Shown: piece after piece, positions 43,485 to 52,450 of the stretch
Layout of the letters: each line of letters starts with the position of its first letter
Position numbering within the stretch: the first letter of the stretch is position 1
Assembly (NCBI GenBank): GCA_019421365.1
Contig: JAHZFJ010000002.1
Coordinates: 1-64,000, forward strand
Source of the DNA: Lachnospiraceae bacterium
Lineage (GTDB): Bacteria > Bacillota > Clostridia > Lachnospirales > Lachnospiraceae
DNA: 64,000 bases
Reading direction: 5' to 3'
Notes under the pieces: model-generated
What the model saw: the letters and a program-made list of their open reading frames with translations, nothing else
What the model was told of the DNA's origin: nothing
The model's database searches: none
Position numbers and translations under genes: made by a program

Positions 43485-44798
43485 ATGGGGAAGCGGAATA
43501 AGGAAAATATGAATACTAATAATAAAAACAAAAATGGAAGTAACAAGAATGGTAACAAAAACATTATCGAGAAGAATAATAAAATAAGTCATAAAGTTCA
43601 TGATAGTAACAAAGAAGATAAGATTAACGAGAATAATACCACAGTAGATAAAAAGAAACTAAAATACAACTTTTCGAAGACAACGTGGATTAAGCTAATA
43701 ACATTTGTAATAGCTACTTTTATAATTGGAGCTATCATTCTAAGTATAGATAATAGTGACATTCAAAGCGAGGAAAACAATATTCGTTATGATAAGGGTA
43801 TTGTTGAAAAGGTATTATCTGATAATACACAAGAAGATTCAGCAACCGAAGGGGTGCGTAGAGGTTCGCAAGTTATACAAGTGAAGATTGTTAATGGTCC
43901 TTATAAGGGACAAGTAGTTACGATGGATAATTATCTAAGTGCCCAATTTAATGTGTATGCGAAAGAAGGAACTAGAATTATGGTTCGTGCGACCGTCTAT
44001 GAAGATGGACCGAATTTTTCTGTATATAACTATGACCGCTCCTTATTGCTATATTGCTTTATTGGATTATTCATGGTATTGCTATGTGTAATCGGTGGTA
44101 AGAAAGGCTTCTCTGCTTTACTTAGCTTAATTTTAACGTTACTTGTGGTGGTAAAGATCTTGCTACCACTATTATTAAAAGGCTTTCCTACCTTGCCAAC
44201 TACAATTGGAGTAATTGCTTTCTCAACTATTGTAAGCTTTATCTTAATTGATGGCATTAATGTGAAGACAAGTTCAGCAATAATTGGAACAATAGCAGGC
44301 GTTATCTTAGCGGGATTACTAGCTTACTTAGCAGGTGTCATTGGCCATATTAATGGATACCAGATGGACGAGGCAGAGTCACTGTTTTTGATTGCAGGTA
44401 GTGGCAGTGGAATTAAGATTACCAATTTATTAACAGCTGGAATTTTGATTGCTTCACTTGGTGCGGTTATGGACGTTTCAATGAGTATAGCATCCTCGCT
44501 TCATGAATTACGCGAGGTGAATGCGTCACTTACTACGAAACAGTTATTTCGTTCTGGTATGAACATTGGTAAAGATGCTATGGGAACCATGGCAAATACA
44601 TTAATTTTAGCATTTACAGGTTCCTCATTGAACTTACTACTAATGATCTATTCCTACGGAATTCCATATACACAGTTAATTAACACAGATAGTATTGCTA
44701 TAGAAATTATACGAGGAATTGCAGGAAGTATCGGTATTGTGTTAACCGTTCCTATTGTGGCATTCATAAGTGCGAATTTAGAGAGGAATAAGAAGTAA
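43485..44798 (+). CDS. YibE/F family membrane protein
   Basis: A 437-residue protein. A polar, Asn/Lys-rich N-terminus (about 65 residues) precedes a first membrane helix, an external beta domain (IVEKVLSDNTQED to DGPNFSVYNYDR) and then seven or so helices with the YibE/F hallmarks VIGGKKGFSALLSLILTLLV and ASLGAVMDVSMSIASSLHEL. A second ATG at 43509 has the better ribosome site (AAGGAAAAT), so the true start may be there. Family function is unknown, though some members affect peptide or nucleotide transport. It follows the inverted-repeat element B1. Confidence 0.9.
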   Translation: MGKRNKENMNTNNKNKNGSNKNGNKNIIEKNNKISHKVHDSNKEDKINENNTTVDKKKLKYNFSKTTWIKLITFVIATFIIGAIILSIDNSDIQSEENNIRYDKGIVEKVLSDNTQEDSATEGVRRGSQVIQVKIVNGPYKGQVVTMDNYLSAQFNVYAKEGTRIMVRATVYEDGPNFSVYNYDRSLLLYCFIGLFMVLLCVIGGKKGFSALLSLILTLLVVVKILLPLLLKGFPTLPTTIGVIAFSTIVSFILIDGINVKTSSAIIGTIAGVILAGLLAYLAGVIGHINGYQMDEAESLFLIAGSGSGIKITNLLTAGILIASLGAVMDVSMSIASSLHELREVNASLTTKQLFRSGMNIGKDAMGTMANTLILAFTGSSLNLLLMIYSYGIPYTQLINTDSIAIEIIRGIAGSIGIVLTVPIVAFISANLERNKK

Positions 44799-44982
44799 GG
44801 ATACTATAGTTTACTAATAGTTTGAACTATAATAAAGTTATAAACGCTGATTTACAATCTTTTACTAGACAACCCTTATAATACACGATAAAATAATAGG
44901 AAGGTCAAAATCGTGTTATTTTAAATAAAAAATACTAGATAGAATAAGGGTGAAGGGTAAATGCGCTGGCATGGGTGAGGAT

Positions 44983-46536
44983 ATGGAGAAAGTGAAAGAG
45001 ATAGGCGTTAAATTACTAAAGTTAATGTTCAGTAGACTTGTTATTGTTGGAATAATCCTAGCGCTTCAAGTAGGCTGGTTTGTATTATTTCTTGTTGAAT
45101 TGAGTCAATATAATGCAATTATTTCTTTTCTGTTTAATATACTAAGTATTATTGCTGTGTTATATATCATCAATAAAGAAGATAATCCGGCATATAAGTT
45201 GGCTTGGATTGTACCCATTTTGTATTTTCCGCTACTAGGTGGATTGCTTTATGCATCAATGGGGAATAAACAGCCTTCTAGAAAGATGCGGGCGAAGTTA
45301 GATAAACAATATAAGGCAACGAAGCCATTTTTAATACAATCGGATGAGGTAATCAAGGAATTAAGAGATTCGAATAAACAGGTTGCATTACAATCTGCCT
45401 ACATTCATAAAGTTACTGATTTTCCAATTTATAAGAATACAGTTGCGGAATATTATAAGACTGGTGAAGAGAATTTCCCTATTATATTGGAGGAATTAAA
45501 GAAGGCGAAACACTATATCTTTCTCGAATATTTTATTATCGGAGAAGGTAAGATGTGGGATAGCATGTTAGAGATTCTCGAACAAAAGGCCAAAGAAGGA
45601 CTTGACGTTCGTCTAATTTATGATGATTTTGGTTGTTTAAGAACTTTACCCTATCCATATTATCAAAAGATGCAGAAGATGGGGATTAAGTGCTTTGCGT
45701 TTAATCCATATATACCAATATTCTCAGTTGCCATGAACCATCGTGACCATAGAAAAATACTTGTAATCGATGGTCATACAGCTTTTACTGGTGGGATTAA
45801 TTTAGCTGATGAGTATATTAATCACATTGAACGGTTTGGGTACTGGAAAGATGCGGGATTAATGTTAAAGGGAGAGGCTGTTTGGAATTTCACAGTCATG
45901 TTTTTGCAGACTTGGAATGCGATGTATCCAACGGATGAGGATATCTCAATTTTCTATCCACATATACATTTCGAGAATGTATTTGAGTCAGATGGTTTCA
46001 TTCAACCATATGGTGATTCTCCCCTTGATCAGGAAGTCGTTGGAGAGAATGTATATATCAATATGATTAATGCGGCGACGAATTACATCTATATGTATAC
46101 ACCATATTTAATCATTGATAATGAGATGATGACAGCGCTCTGTCTCGCTGCTAAGAAGGGTGTAGATGTTCGCATTGTTACACCAGGTATCCCAGATAAG
46201 AAATATGCATTCTGGTTAACGCAGTCATATTACGGACAGCTAGTAAGAAATGGAGTAAAGATATTCGAATACACGCCAGGGTTCATACATTCTAAATGTT
46301 TTGTATGTGATGATGAAGTCGCAACAGTTGGTACCATTAATATGGACTACCGAAGTTTGTATCTTCATTTTGAGTGTGGCGTATTCTTATATGACTCTAA
46401 AGTAGTACAACAAGTTAAAGAAGATGCGTTAGAAGTATTCAAGGTTTGTAAAGAGATAACGACTGAGAATTGTTATAGGAGATTGCCTATGAGACTTGTA
46501 CAAGCAGTACTCAGACTGTTTGCACCATTGATGTAA
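44983..46536 (+). CDS. cls: Cardiolipin synthase
   Basis: About 517 residues with two N-terminal membrane helices (LVIVGIILALQVGWFVLFLV and SFLFNILSIIAVLYII) and two HKD motifs: HRDHRKILVIDGHTAFTGGI and HSKCFVCDDEVATVGTINMD. This is the bacterial PLD-type cardiolipin synthase that joins two phosphatidylglycerols, at the membrane. Length matches the family. The start is uncertain: GTG 44950, ATG 44971 and ATG 44983 are in frame; I choose 44983 (GGTGAGG upstream). A strong terminator follows. The upstream gap (44799-44949) contains no other gene. Confidence 0.93.
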   Translation: MEKVKEIGVKLLKLMFSRLVIVGIILALQVGWFVLFLVELSQYNAIISFLFNILSIIAVLYIINKEDNPAYKLAWIVPILYFPLLGGLLYASMGNKQPSRKMRAKLDKQYKATKPFLIQSDEVIKELRDSNKQVALQSAYIHKVTDFPIYKNTVAEYYKTGEENFPIILEELKKAKHYIFLEYFIIGEGKMWDSMLEILEQKAKEGLDVRLIYDDFGCLRTLPYPYYQKMQKMGIKCFAFNPYIPIFSVAMNHRDHRKILVIDGHTAFTGGINLADEYINHIERFGYWKDAGLMLKGEAVWNFTVMFLQTWNAMYPTDEDISIFYPHIHFENVFESDGFIQPYGDSPLDQEVVGENVYINMINAATNYIYMYTPYLIIDNEMMTALCLAAKKGVDVRIVTPGIPDKKYAFWLTQSYYGQLVRNGVKIFEYTPGFIHSKCFVCDDEVATVGTINMDYRSLYLHFECGVFLYDSKVVQQVKEDALEVFKVCKEITTENCYRRLPMRLVQAVLRLFAPLM

Positions 46537-46601
46537 CAGATTCTAACATTTGATGAAATCGGTAGAGAGTAACCGTTTAATTTTATAGAATATAGAAGAG
46601 T

Positions 46602-46636
46602 AAAACCATCTGTTAAATAAGCAGATGGTTTTTTTT
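46602..46636 (+). terminator. cls terminator
   Basis: AAACCATCTG (46603-46612) pairs with CAGATGGTTT (46622-46631), followed by a long T run. Confidence 0.9.
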
Positions 46637-46706
46637 AATTTCAGCTAATATTGAATAATGTATCGAATAATGTAAGTAAAAAACTACACCTTTTTGAAAA
46701 ATTTTC

Positions 46707-46795
46707 TTGACAAATAACATATCAACCAATATACTTTGAATATCAAAGTAATTTGTAAAAAATGTTTTGACTTAATAGAAAGATACTGTCATAAT
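46707..46795 (+). promoter_or_regulatory. Two promoters and a FabT-like operator upstream of fabH
   Basis: P1 is TTGACA (46707-46712), 17 bp, TATACT (46730-46735). P2 is TTGACT (46767-46772), 17 bp, CATAAT (46790-46795). Between them, overlapping the P1 -10 box, is the palindrome TACTTTGA-ATA-TCAAAGTA (46732-46750). It closely resembles the known FabT site of streptococci (TTTGATTATCAAA core). FabT/MarR-type repressors control fatty-acid genes; no such regulator gene is in the window. Confidence 0.7.
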
Positions 46796-46842
46796 GGGAA
46801 TGTATCGAAACAAGGATATCTATTAAGCGATGGCGGAAAGGC

Positions 46843-47835
46843 ATGGTACATGGCATGGAGATGAGATTTGTCAGTACAGGAAGTTATCTACCAGAGCATG
46901 TGGTTGATAACGAATTCTTGTCTCGAATCGTTGATACAAGTGATGAGTGGATTAGTAGTCGAACTGGTATAAGACAACGTAGAGTTACTGCAGGTGAAGG
47001 AACAGCATGTATGGCAGCGAAAGCAGCAGCAAAAGCAATTGCGGAATCAGATATCGATCCTATGGATATTGATGTCATAATTGTCGCAACAATGTCGCCA
47101 GATAATTTTCTGCCGAATACCGCTTGTGAAGTTCAAGCGGAAATTGGCGCAATGAATGCAGTTTGCTATGATCTTAGCGCCGCATGTTCTGGGTTTGTAT
47201 TCGCACTTAATACAGCTTATGCATTTATAAAAGCAGGAATCTATAAGACTGCACTTTTAATTGGTGCTGAGGTGTTATCTAAGATGCTTGATTGGAATGA
47301 TCGATCAACCTGTGTACTTTTTGGTGATGGAGCTGGTGCGGCTATTGTACAAGCCTCTGAAACTGGAGTGTTTGAATCGATAATGGGTTCAGATGGTACT
47401 AAAAAAGATGCGTTGACTTGTGCAAGTCGATACATAAATAATCCACTAGTTTCTAGAGAAGGCATAATTTCTGACGAAATATCACTTGATTATATCAAGA
47501 TGGAGGGACAAGAAGTTTTTAAATTTGTTATCAGAACCATACCGTTAACGATACAGCAAGTCATTGAAAAGAACAATTATACAAAAGAGGATATTCGTTA
47601 TTATGTATTGCATCAAGCGAATCAACGAATACTAGAATCAGTAGCAAAGAAACTTAAGGAACCAATCGAGAAGTTCCCAATGAATCTTGACAAGTATGGT
47701 AATACCTCAGCAGCTAGTATTCCAATTTTACTTGACAAGATGAATAAAAAAAACATGTTGAGCCGAGGAGATAAAATTATCCTATCAGGATTCGGCGGTG
47801 GTCTTACTTGGGGGACCATATTAATTGAATGGTAA
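46843..47835 (+). CDS. fabH: 3-oxoacyl-ACP synthase III
   Basis: About 330 residues (326 if translation starts at the in-frame ATG 46855). FabH starts fatty-acid synthesis by condensing acetyl-CoA with malonyl-ACP. The catalytic triad is visible: Cys in YDLSAACSGF (Cys115, or 111 from the later start), His in YYVLHQANQRIL and Asn in KYGNTSAASIP. TGSYLPEHVVDN and TGIRQRRVTAGEG are typical of the N-terminus. GGAAAGG lies just before 46843, too close for ideal spacing, so 46855 is possible. First gene of the fab operon. Confidence 0.96.
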   Translation: MVHGMEMRFVSTGSYLPEHVVDNEFLSRIVDTSDEWISSRTGIRQRRVTAGEGTACMAAKAAAKAIAESDIDPMDIDVIIVATMSPDNFLPNTACEVQAEIGAMNAVCYDLSAACSGFVFALNTAYAFIKAGIYKTALLIGAEVLSKMLDWNDRSTCVLFGDGAGAAIVQASETGVFESIMGSDGTKKDALTCASRYINNPLVSREGIISDEISLDYIKMEGQEVFKFVIRTIPLTIQQVIEKNNYTKEDIRYYVLHQANQRILESVAKKLKEPIEKFPMNLDKYGNTSAASIPILLDKMNKKNMLSRGDKIILSGFGGGLTWGTILIEW

Positions 47836-47852
47836 TTTAGGAGGAATTAATA

Positions 47853-48083
47853 ATGGATTTAAATGAATTAAAGGAATTAGTAGCAGACCAATTAAATGTA
47901 GGTGTTGAAGAATTAAAAGATGAAACAAACTTTATTGAGGATTTAGGAGCTGATTCATTAGATTTATTTGAATTAGCGATGGCTATGGAAGAAAAATTTG
48001 ATATTGAAATTCCAAGTGAAGATTTACCACAAATCAGAACTGTTGCAGAAGCAGCTAAATATATCGAAGCTAAATTAGCATAA
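47853..48083 (+). CDS. acpP: Acyl carrier protein
   Basis: A 76-residue acidic four-helix protein that carries fatty-acid intermediates on a phosphopantetheine arm. The attachment serine is Ser35 in LGADSLD. MDLNELKELVADQLNVG at the start and RTVAEAAKYIEAKLA at the end are typical. AGGAGGAATTAAT precedes the ATG. It follows fabH after 17 nt and is separated from fabD by a long hairpin that could raise acpP levels relative to later genes. Confidence 0.97.
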   Translation: MDLNELKELVADQLNVGVEELKDETNFIEDLGADSLDLFELAMAMEEKFDIEIPSEDLPQIRTVAEAAKYIEAKLA

Positions 48084-48111
48084 GGATTGTACTCATAATA
48101 AATGATGAAAT

Positions 48112-48196
48112 TGCCCTATAACCAATATAAGTCTACGAAAGATATTCCGTCTAATGAATGGAGTATATGACTTACATGGCTAACTAGGGCATTTTT
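48112..48196 (+). other. Long intercistronic hairpin with T-tract after acpP
   Basis: TGCCCTA (48112-48118) pairs with TAGGGCA (48185-48191), with TTTTTAT after it. Inside, TAAGTC pairs with GACTTA and TATTCC with GGAGTATA. It could act as a leaky terminator or stability hairpin favouring acpP over downstream genes. Confidence 0.5.
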
Positions 48197-48247
48197 ATAA
48201 GCAAATTATAGTAATAGATATGTTACTAAGTATAATAGAAAGGGCAT

Positions 48248-49195
48248 ATGGGTGTTTGTATGTATAAGACAGCGTTTCTATTTCCTGGTCAAGGAGCACA
48301 ATATGTGGGAATGGCTAAGGATTTCTATGAGCAAGTTGAGGAGAGTAAAGAAGTTTTTGAACGTGCTAATAAAGTCTTAGATTTTGACGTGATTAAGATG
48401 TGTTTTGAAGAGAATGAGGAACTTAATCAAACAGAATATACGCAAGCGGCAATGGTTACTGCATGTATAAGTATTCTAGAAGCTGTTAAGAAGAAAGGCA
48501 TTAAAGCTGATATCACAGCCGGTTTATCTCTAGGAGAATATGCTGCATTAGTAGCGAACGACGTACTTTCTTTTGAAGATGCTGTTACCTTAGTTCGTAA
48601 AAGAGGAATCTACATGTCAAATGAAGTTCCAAACGGCGAGGGTAGTATGGCAGCAATCTTAGGACTTGATGTAGAGACAATTGAACGTATCTGCAAAGAA
48701 GTAGAAGACGAGACAAATATGTGTGTACAACCGGCAAACTATAATTGTCCAGGACAGATTGTTATATCTGGAAAGAAAGAAGCCGTATTAGCAGCTTGCG
48801 ATAAATTAAAAGAAGCTGGTGCTAAGAGGGCATTAGAACTTAAAGTAAGCGGACCATTCCATTCTGCTTTATTAAAAGGTGCAGGAGACAAGCTTGGTGT
48901 GGAACTTAAGAATGTTATAGTGAATCCTATGACGATTCCATATGTTTGCAATGCGAAAGCAGAGATCGTTACAGATGTTGAGCAGACGAAAGATTTACTT
49001 GAGAAGCAAGTATATTCACCAGTGCGTTGGCAACAAACAATGGAGCTTATGATTGCTAATGGTGTCTCAACATTTATTGAGATAGGACCAGGTAAGACAT
49101 TAAGTGGATTTTTAAAGAAGATTGATAAAACCGTTACGGTTATTAATATAGAGAAGATTGAAGATTTAGAAAAATTGGAGGGTATCGTATGTTAG
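48248..49195 (+). CDS. fabD: Malonyl-CoA-ACP transacylase
   Basis: A 315-residue enzyme that transfers malonyl from CoA to ACP. It opens FLFPGQGAQYVGMAKDF. The catalytic Ser lies in GLSLGEYAAL and the His in GPFHSALLKGAG; the Gln of PGQGAQ is also part of the site. The start could be ATG 48248 (AAAGGG just upstream) or ATG 48260, which leaves MYKTAFLFPGQG as the N-terminus. It overlaps fabG by 7 nt, showing translational coupling. Confidence 0.96.
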   Translation: MGVCMYKTAFLFPGQGAQYVGMAKDFYEQVEESKEVFERANKVLDFDVIKMCFEENEELNQTEYTQAAMVTACISILEAVKKKGIKADITAGLSLGEYAALVANDVLSFEDAVTLVRKRGIYMSNEVPNGEGSMAAILGLDVETIERICKEVEDETNMCVQPANYNCPGQIVISGKKEAVLAACDKLKEAGAKRALELKVSGPFHSALLKGAGDKLGVELKNVIVNPMTIPYVCNAKAEIVTDVEQTKDLLEKQVYSPVRWQQTMELMIANGVSTFIEIGPGKTLSGFLKKIDKTVTVINIEKIEDLEKLEGIVC

Positions 49196-49929
49196 AGGGT
49201 AAAGTTGCGTTAGTTACTGGAGCAAGCCGAGGTATAGGGCGAGCAATTGCAGAAGAGTTAGCTAGTCAGGGTGCATATGTTATTATCAATTATAGTGGTA
49301 ATGAACAGGCTGCCAGTGAAGTACTTAATACAATTACTAAGATGGGAAAACGTGCTTCATTATATAGATGTAATGTAGGAAACTATGAAGAAGTAAAAGA
49401 GATGATTGATACAATCGTAAAAGAACATAAATCAATTGACATTATTGTAAATAATGCTGGTATTACAAGAGACAACCTATTACTTAAGATGTCTGAACAA
49501 GAATTCGATGATGTTATCACAACAAACTTAAAAGGAGCATTCAATACAATTAAACATGCTTCTCGCTATATGTTAAAACAACGTAGTGGCAAGATCATTA
49601 ACATTTCTTCTGTTTCTGGTATTACCGGAAATGCAGGCCAAGCAAATTATAGTGCAGCTAAAGCAGGCATCATCGGTATGACTAAAGCTGTTGCCAAGGA
49701 ACTTGCTTCAAGGAATATTAATGTAAATGCAGTTGCGCCTGGATTCATCCAAACAGATATGACTGATGCTCTACCTGATGCAATGAAAGAAAAAGTATCT
49801 GATGCAATCCCTCTTAAGAAGATGGGACAGCCTGAAGATATCGCAAAGATGGTATCTTTCCTTGCATCAAGCCAAGGTGATTACGTAACCGGTCAAGTAT
49901 TCCAGGTAGATGGCGGAATCGCCATCTAG
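49189..49929 (+). CDS. fabG: 3-oxoacyl-ACP reductase
   Basis: A 246-residue short-chain dehydrogenase that reduces 3-oxoacyl-ACP with NADPH. The nucleotide site is TGASRGIG, the NNAG motif is in IIVNNAGITRDN, and the catalytic Ser-Tyr-Lys are in NISSVSG and NYSAAKAG. It begins inside the end of fabD (7-nt overlap). Element B2 follows right after its stop codon and separates it from fabF. Confidence 0.96.
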   Translation: MLEGKVALVTGASRGIGRAIAEELASQGAYVIINYSGNEQAASEVLNTITKMGKRASLYRCNVGNYEEVKEMIDTIVKEHKSIDIIVNNAGITRDNLLLKMSEQEFDDVITTNLKGAFNTIKHASRYMLKQRSGKIINISSVSGITGNAGQANYSAAKAGIIGMTKAVAKELASRNINVNAVAPGFIQTDMTDALPDAMKEKVSDAIPLKKMGQPEDIAKMVSFLASSQGDYVTGQVFQVDGGIAI

Positions 49930-49944
49930 ATTGAGTGTAGGGAC

Positions 49945-50142
49945 GCGAAACTCCGGAATGATTTTGCACATGCATCAAATACTATGCGCTATGAACAGAA
50001 ACACGCTTCGACTCGGCATCCTGCCTCGCCTTCCTAGAGATTTGAGGCACATACTAAGAAGGATTATAACTACTACGCTATTGTTTTTTTAGCATAGCTC
50101 CTAGCATTTGATGCATGGGTTCAAAGTTATGTAGAGTTTCGC
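49945..50142. repeat. Intergenic inverted-repeat element B2
   Basis: A 198-bp element between fabG and fabF. Ends GCGAAACTC (49945-49953) and GAGTTTCGC (50134-50142) are exact inverted repeats; inner arms ATGCATCAAAT and ATTTGATGCAT also pair. Segment 50012-50092 matches 43231-43310 of element B1 (for example CTCGGC...TGCCTCG...CTTCCT and TACGCTAT). From 50143 to 50412 I see only AT-rich sequence and a short hairpin, ATATCGC / GCGATAT (50381-50397). Confidence 0.75.
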
Positions 50143-50412
50143 TGGTTTTGCAGAATTGGTAGAATTGGCGATTGGCTAGGTGGTAATTTAATAAGTACTA
50201 CTCGTGTATGGGAGTCTTATTTGTTTAAGGTACCATGTTCAAGGGTAATACTTAAAAGAAAAAATAATAAAGATAGATAAAATTTCAGGTAGAAAGATTT
50301 CAGATAGATTAAAAAGAAATAAATAAAAGAAAATTAGAAAGGATGTCACGCAGGCTTAGATAAGTCTTTTGTATGTGACCATATCGCTTGGCGATATGAA
50401 TAGGTAGATACA

Positions 50413-51651
50413 ATGAAAAAGAGAGTTGTGATTACAGGTATGGGTGCCGTTACACCGATTGGTAATTCTGTTGAAGAGTTCTGGACTAATGTGAAAGCTG
50501 GAACGGTTGGTATTGATGAGATTACTAAGTTCAGCACTGAGGATTATAAGGTTAAGTTAGCTGCAGAAGTAAAAAACTTCGATCCAACTGCTTATATGGA
50601 TCGTAAAGAAGCAAGAAGAATGGACCCATTCTGTCAATATGCAATTGCAGCATCTGTTGAAGCTATGAATGATAGCGGTCTTGAGGTTACGGAAGCGAAT
50701 GCAGACCGTATTGGTGTTATCGTTGGTTCTGGTATTGGTGGCCTTGGGACTATCGAAGCTGAGAATAAGAAGTTATTAGAAAAAGGACCAGGTAGAGTTT
50801 CTCCTCTTATGATCCCTATGGCAATTGGAAATATGGCAGCAGGCAATGTTGCAATTCGTCATGGATTAAAAGGCAAATGTACAAGTGTTGTAACAGCGTG
50901 TGCGACAGGTACACATTCAATTGGTGATGCTTTCCGTACGATTCAATACGGTGAGGCTGATGCAATGTTAGCAGGAGGATGTGAAGCAGCTATTACACCA
51001 CTTGGTTTAGCAGGATTCATGAACTTAACTGCATTAAGTGAGTCGAAAGACAAGAACCGTGCTTCTATACCATTCGACGCTGAGAGAGATGGTTTTGTAA
51101 TGGGTGAAGGTGCTGGTATTGTAGTTCTTGAAGAATTAGAACATGCAAAGGCAAGAGGAGCTAAGATCTATGCTGAAATCGTAGGATACGGTTCAAGTTG
51201 TGATGCCTTCCATATTACTTCACCAATGGAAGATGGTAGCGGTGCAGCCAAAGCTATGGTACAAGCAATTAATGAAGCAGGAATTGAAAAAGAAGAAGTT
51301 GATTATGTCAATGCGCATGGAACAAGTACTCCATACAATGATTTGTTTGAAACAAGAGCGATTAAATTAGCTTTTGGTGATCATGCAAATAAGCTTGCAA
51401 TCAATTCAACAAAATCAATGATTGGACATTTACTAGGTGCAGCAGGTGGAGTAGAATTTATCACTTGCGTGAAGTCAATTGATGATTCCTATGTACATGC
51501 AACAGCTGGATTACAGGTAGCAGATCCAGAATGTGATCTTGATTATGTAGCTGGTGAAGGTAGAGATATGGAAGTAAACTATGCAATCTCCAACTCTTTA
51601 GGATTCGGTGGTCACAATGCAAGCGTATTAGTAAAGAAATATAGCGAGTAA
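50413..51651 (+). CDS. fabF: 3-oxoacyl-ACP synthase II
   Basis: A 412-residue condensing enzyme that elongates acyl-ACP with malonyl-ACP. Catalytic Cys is in VVTACATGTHSIGDAF, and the two His in YVNAHGTSTPYND and SMIGHLLGAAGG. The N-terminus KKRVVITGMGAVTPIGNSVE is typical. The ribosome site is weak (TAGGTAG). The 483-bp gap from fabG, which contains an inverted-repeat element, is unusual in this operon type. It is followed by fabZ 82 nt later. Confidence 0.96.
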   Translation: MKKRVVITGMGAVTPIGNSVEEFWTNVKAGTVGIDEITKFSTEDYKVKLAAEVKNFDPTAYMDRKEARRMDPFCQYAIAASVEAMNDSGLEVTEANADRIGVIVGSGIGGLGTIEAENKKLLEKGPGRVSPLMIPMAIGNMAAGNVAIRHGLKGKCTSVVTACATGTHSIGDAFRTIQYGEADAMLAGGCEAAITPLGLAGFMNLTALSESKDKNRASIPFDAERDGFVMGEGAGIVVLEELEHAKARGAKIYAEIVGYGSSCDAFHITSPMEDGSGAAKAMVQAINEAGIEKEEVDYVNAHGTSTPYNDLFETRAIKLAFGDHANKLAINSTKSMIGHLLGAAGGVEFITCVKSIDDSYVHATAGLQVADPECDLDYVAGEGRDMEVNYAISNSLGFGGHNASVLVKKYSE

Positions 51652-51733
51652 ACGTTTTTGACAATTGATAAGTGCATAGATATGCGGTTTACAAACCGTA
51701 TTCCTTGCAAGCTAGGAGTAGGAGGACTAAGAA

Positions 51734-52159
51734 GTGATACTAGGAATTAATGAAATTAAAAAGATAATTCCACATAGATTTCCAATGTTATTATTGGATC
51801 GAGTAGAGGAATTAATCCCAGGAGATACAGCAACTGCCTACAAGGCAGTATCGTACAATGAGCCATTTTTCCAAGGACATTATCCAGAAAAACCAGTTAT
51901 GCCAGGAGTATTAATTATCGAGGCACTTGCACAAACGGGAGCAGTAGCAATCTTAAGTTGTGAGAAATACAAAGGTAAATTAGTTTATTTTGGTGGAATT
52001 ACGAAAGCGAGGTTCCGTAAACCAGTGGAACCAGGCTGTATACTTAAACTAATTACAAAGATAACGAAGATGAAGGGGCCTGTTGGCGTCGGAGAAGCAA
52101 AAGCATACGTAGGTGAGGACCTAGTTGCAGAAGGAGAATTAACATTCTTCTTACAATAG
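51734..52159 (+). CDS. fabZ: 3-hydroxyacyl-ACP dehydratase
   Basis: A 141-residue hot-dog fold enzyme that dehydrates 3-hydroxyacyl-ACP. IIPHRFPMLLLDRV and the active-site His and Glu in FFQGHYPEKPVMPGVLIIEA are clear. The start is GTG 51734 with AGGAGGA upstream. It is the last gene of the fab cluster here: no fabK/fabI enoyl reductase and no acc genes follow, unlike many related operons. A terminator comes directly after. Confidence 0.95.
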   Translation: MILGINEIKKIIPHRFPMLLLDRVEELIPGDTATAYKAVSYNEPFFQGHYPEKPVMPGVLIIEALAQTGAVAILSCEKYKGKLVYFGGITKARFRKPVEPGCILKLITKITKMKGPVGVGEAKAYVGEDLVAEGELTFFLQ

Positions 52160-52172
52160 AAAACGGTTAATC

Positions 52173-52212
52173 ATAGAGCATTCGCTAAAAAAGTGGATGC
52201 TCTATCTTTTTT
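52173..52212 (+). terminator. fab operon terminator
   Basis: ATAGAGCATTCGC (52173-52185) pairs with GTGGATGCTCTAT (52193-52205), followed by a T run. The next 240 bp to 52450 are AT-rich without a supported gene. Confidence 0.85.
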
Positions 52213-52450
52213 GTTTGACACAGATTATAATAGTGTAGTAAAGAATAAAAAATATTACATAGAGTGGAAGTTTATGCCTTGTACGTTTAAAGTGGTTTTA
52301 ACCATAGGTGTACTTCAACAATTTAAATTACGAAAATTTTACATATCTATGTATATAAATTTAACGGTAGTGTTTTTTAATAATAGTAATAGGGGAAAAA
52401 GGGGTAGAAATGTTGTCCTGTAGAAAGATTAGAAGGAGAGCAAAAAGCAA

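Noticed and set aside
52193..52423. 76-codon + strand ORF after fabZ
   Set aside because: It begins inside the fab operon terminator, has no ribosome site and has a composition typical of AT-rich non-coding DNA.
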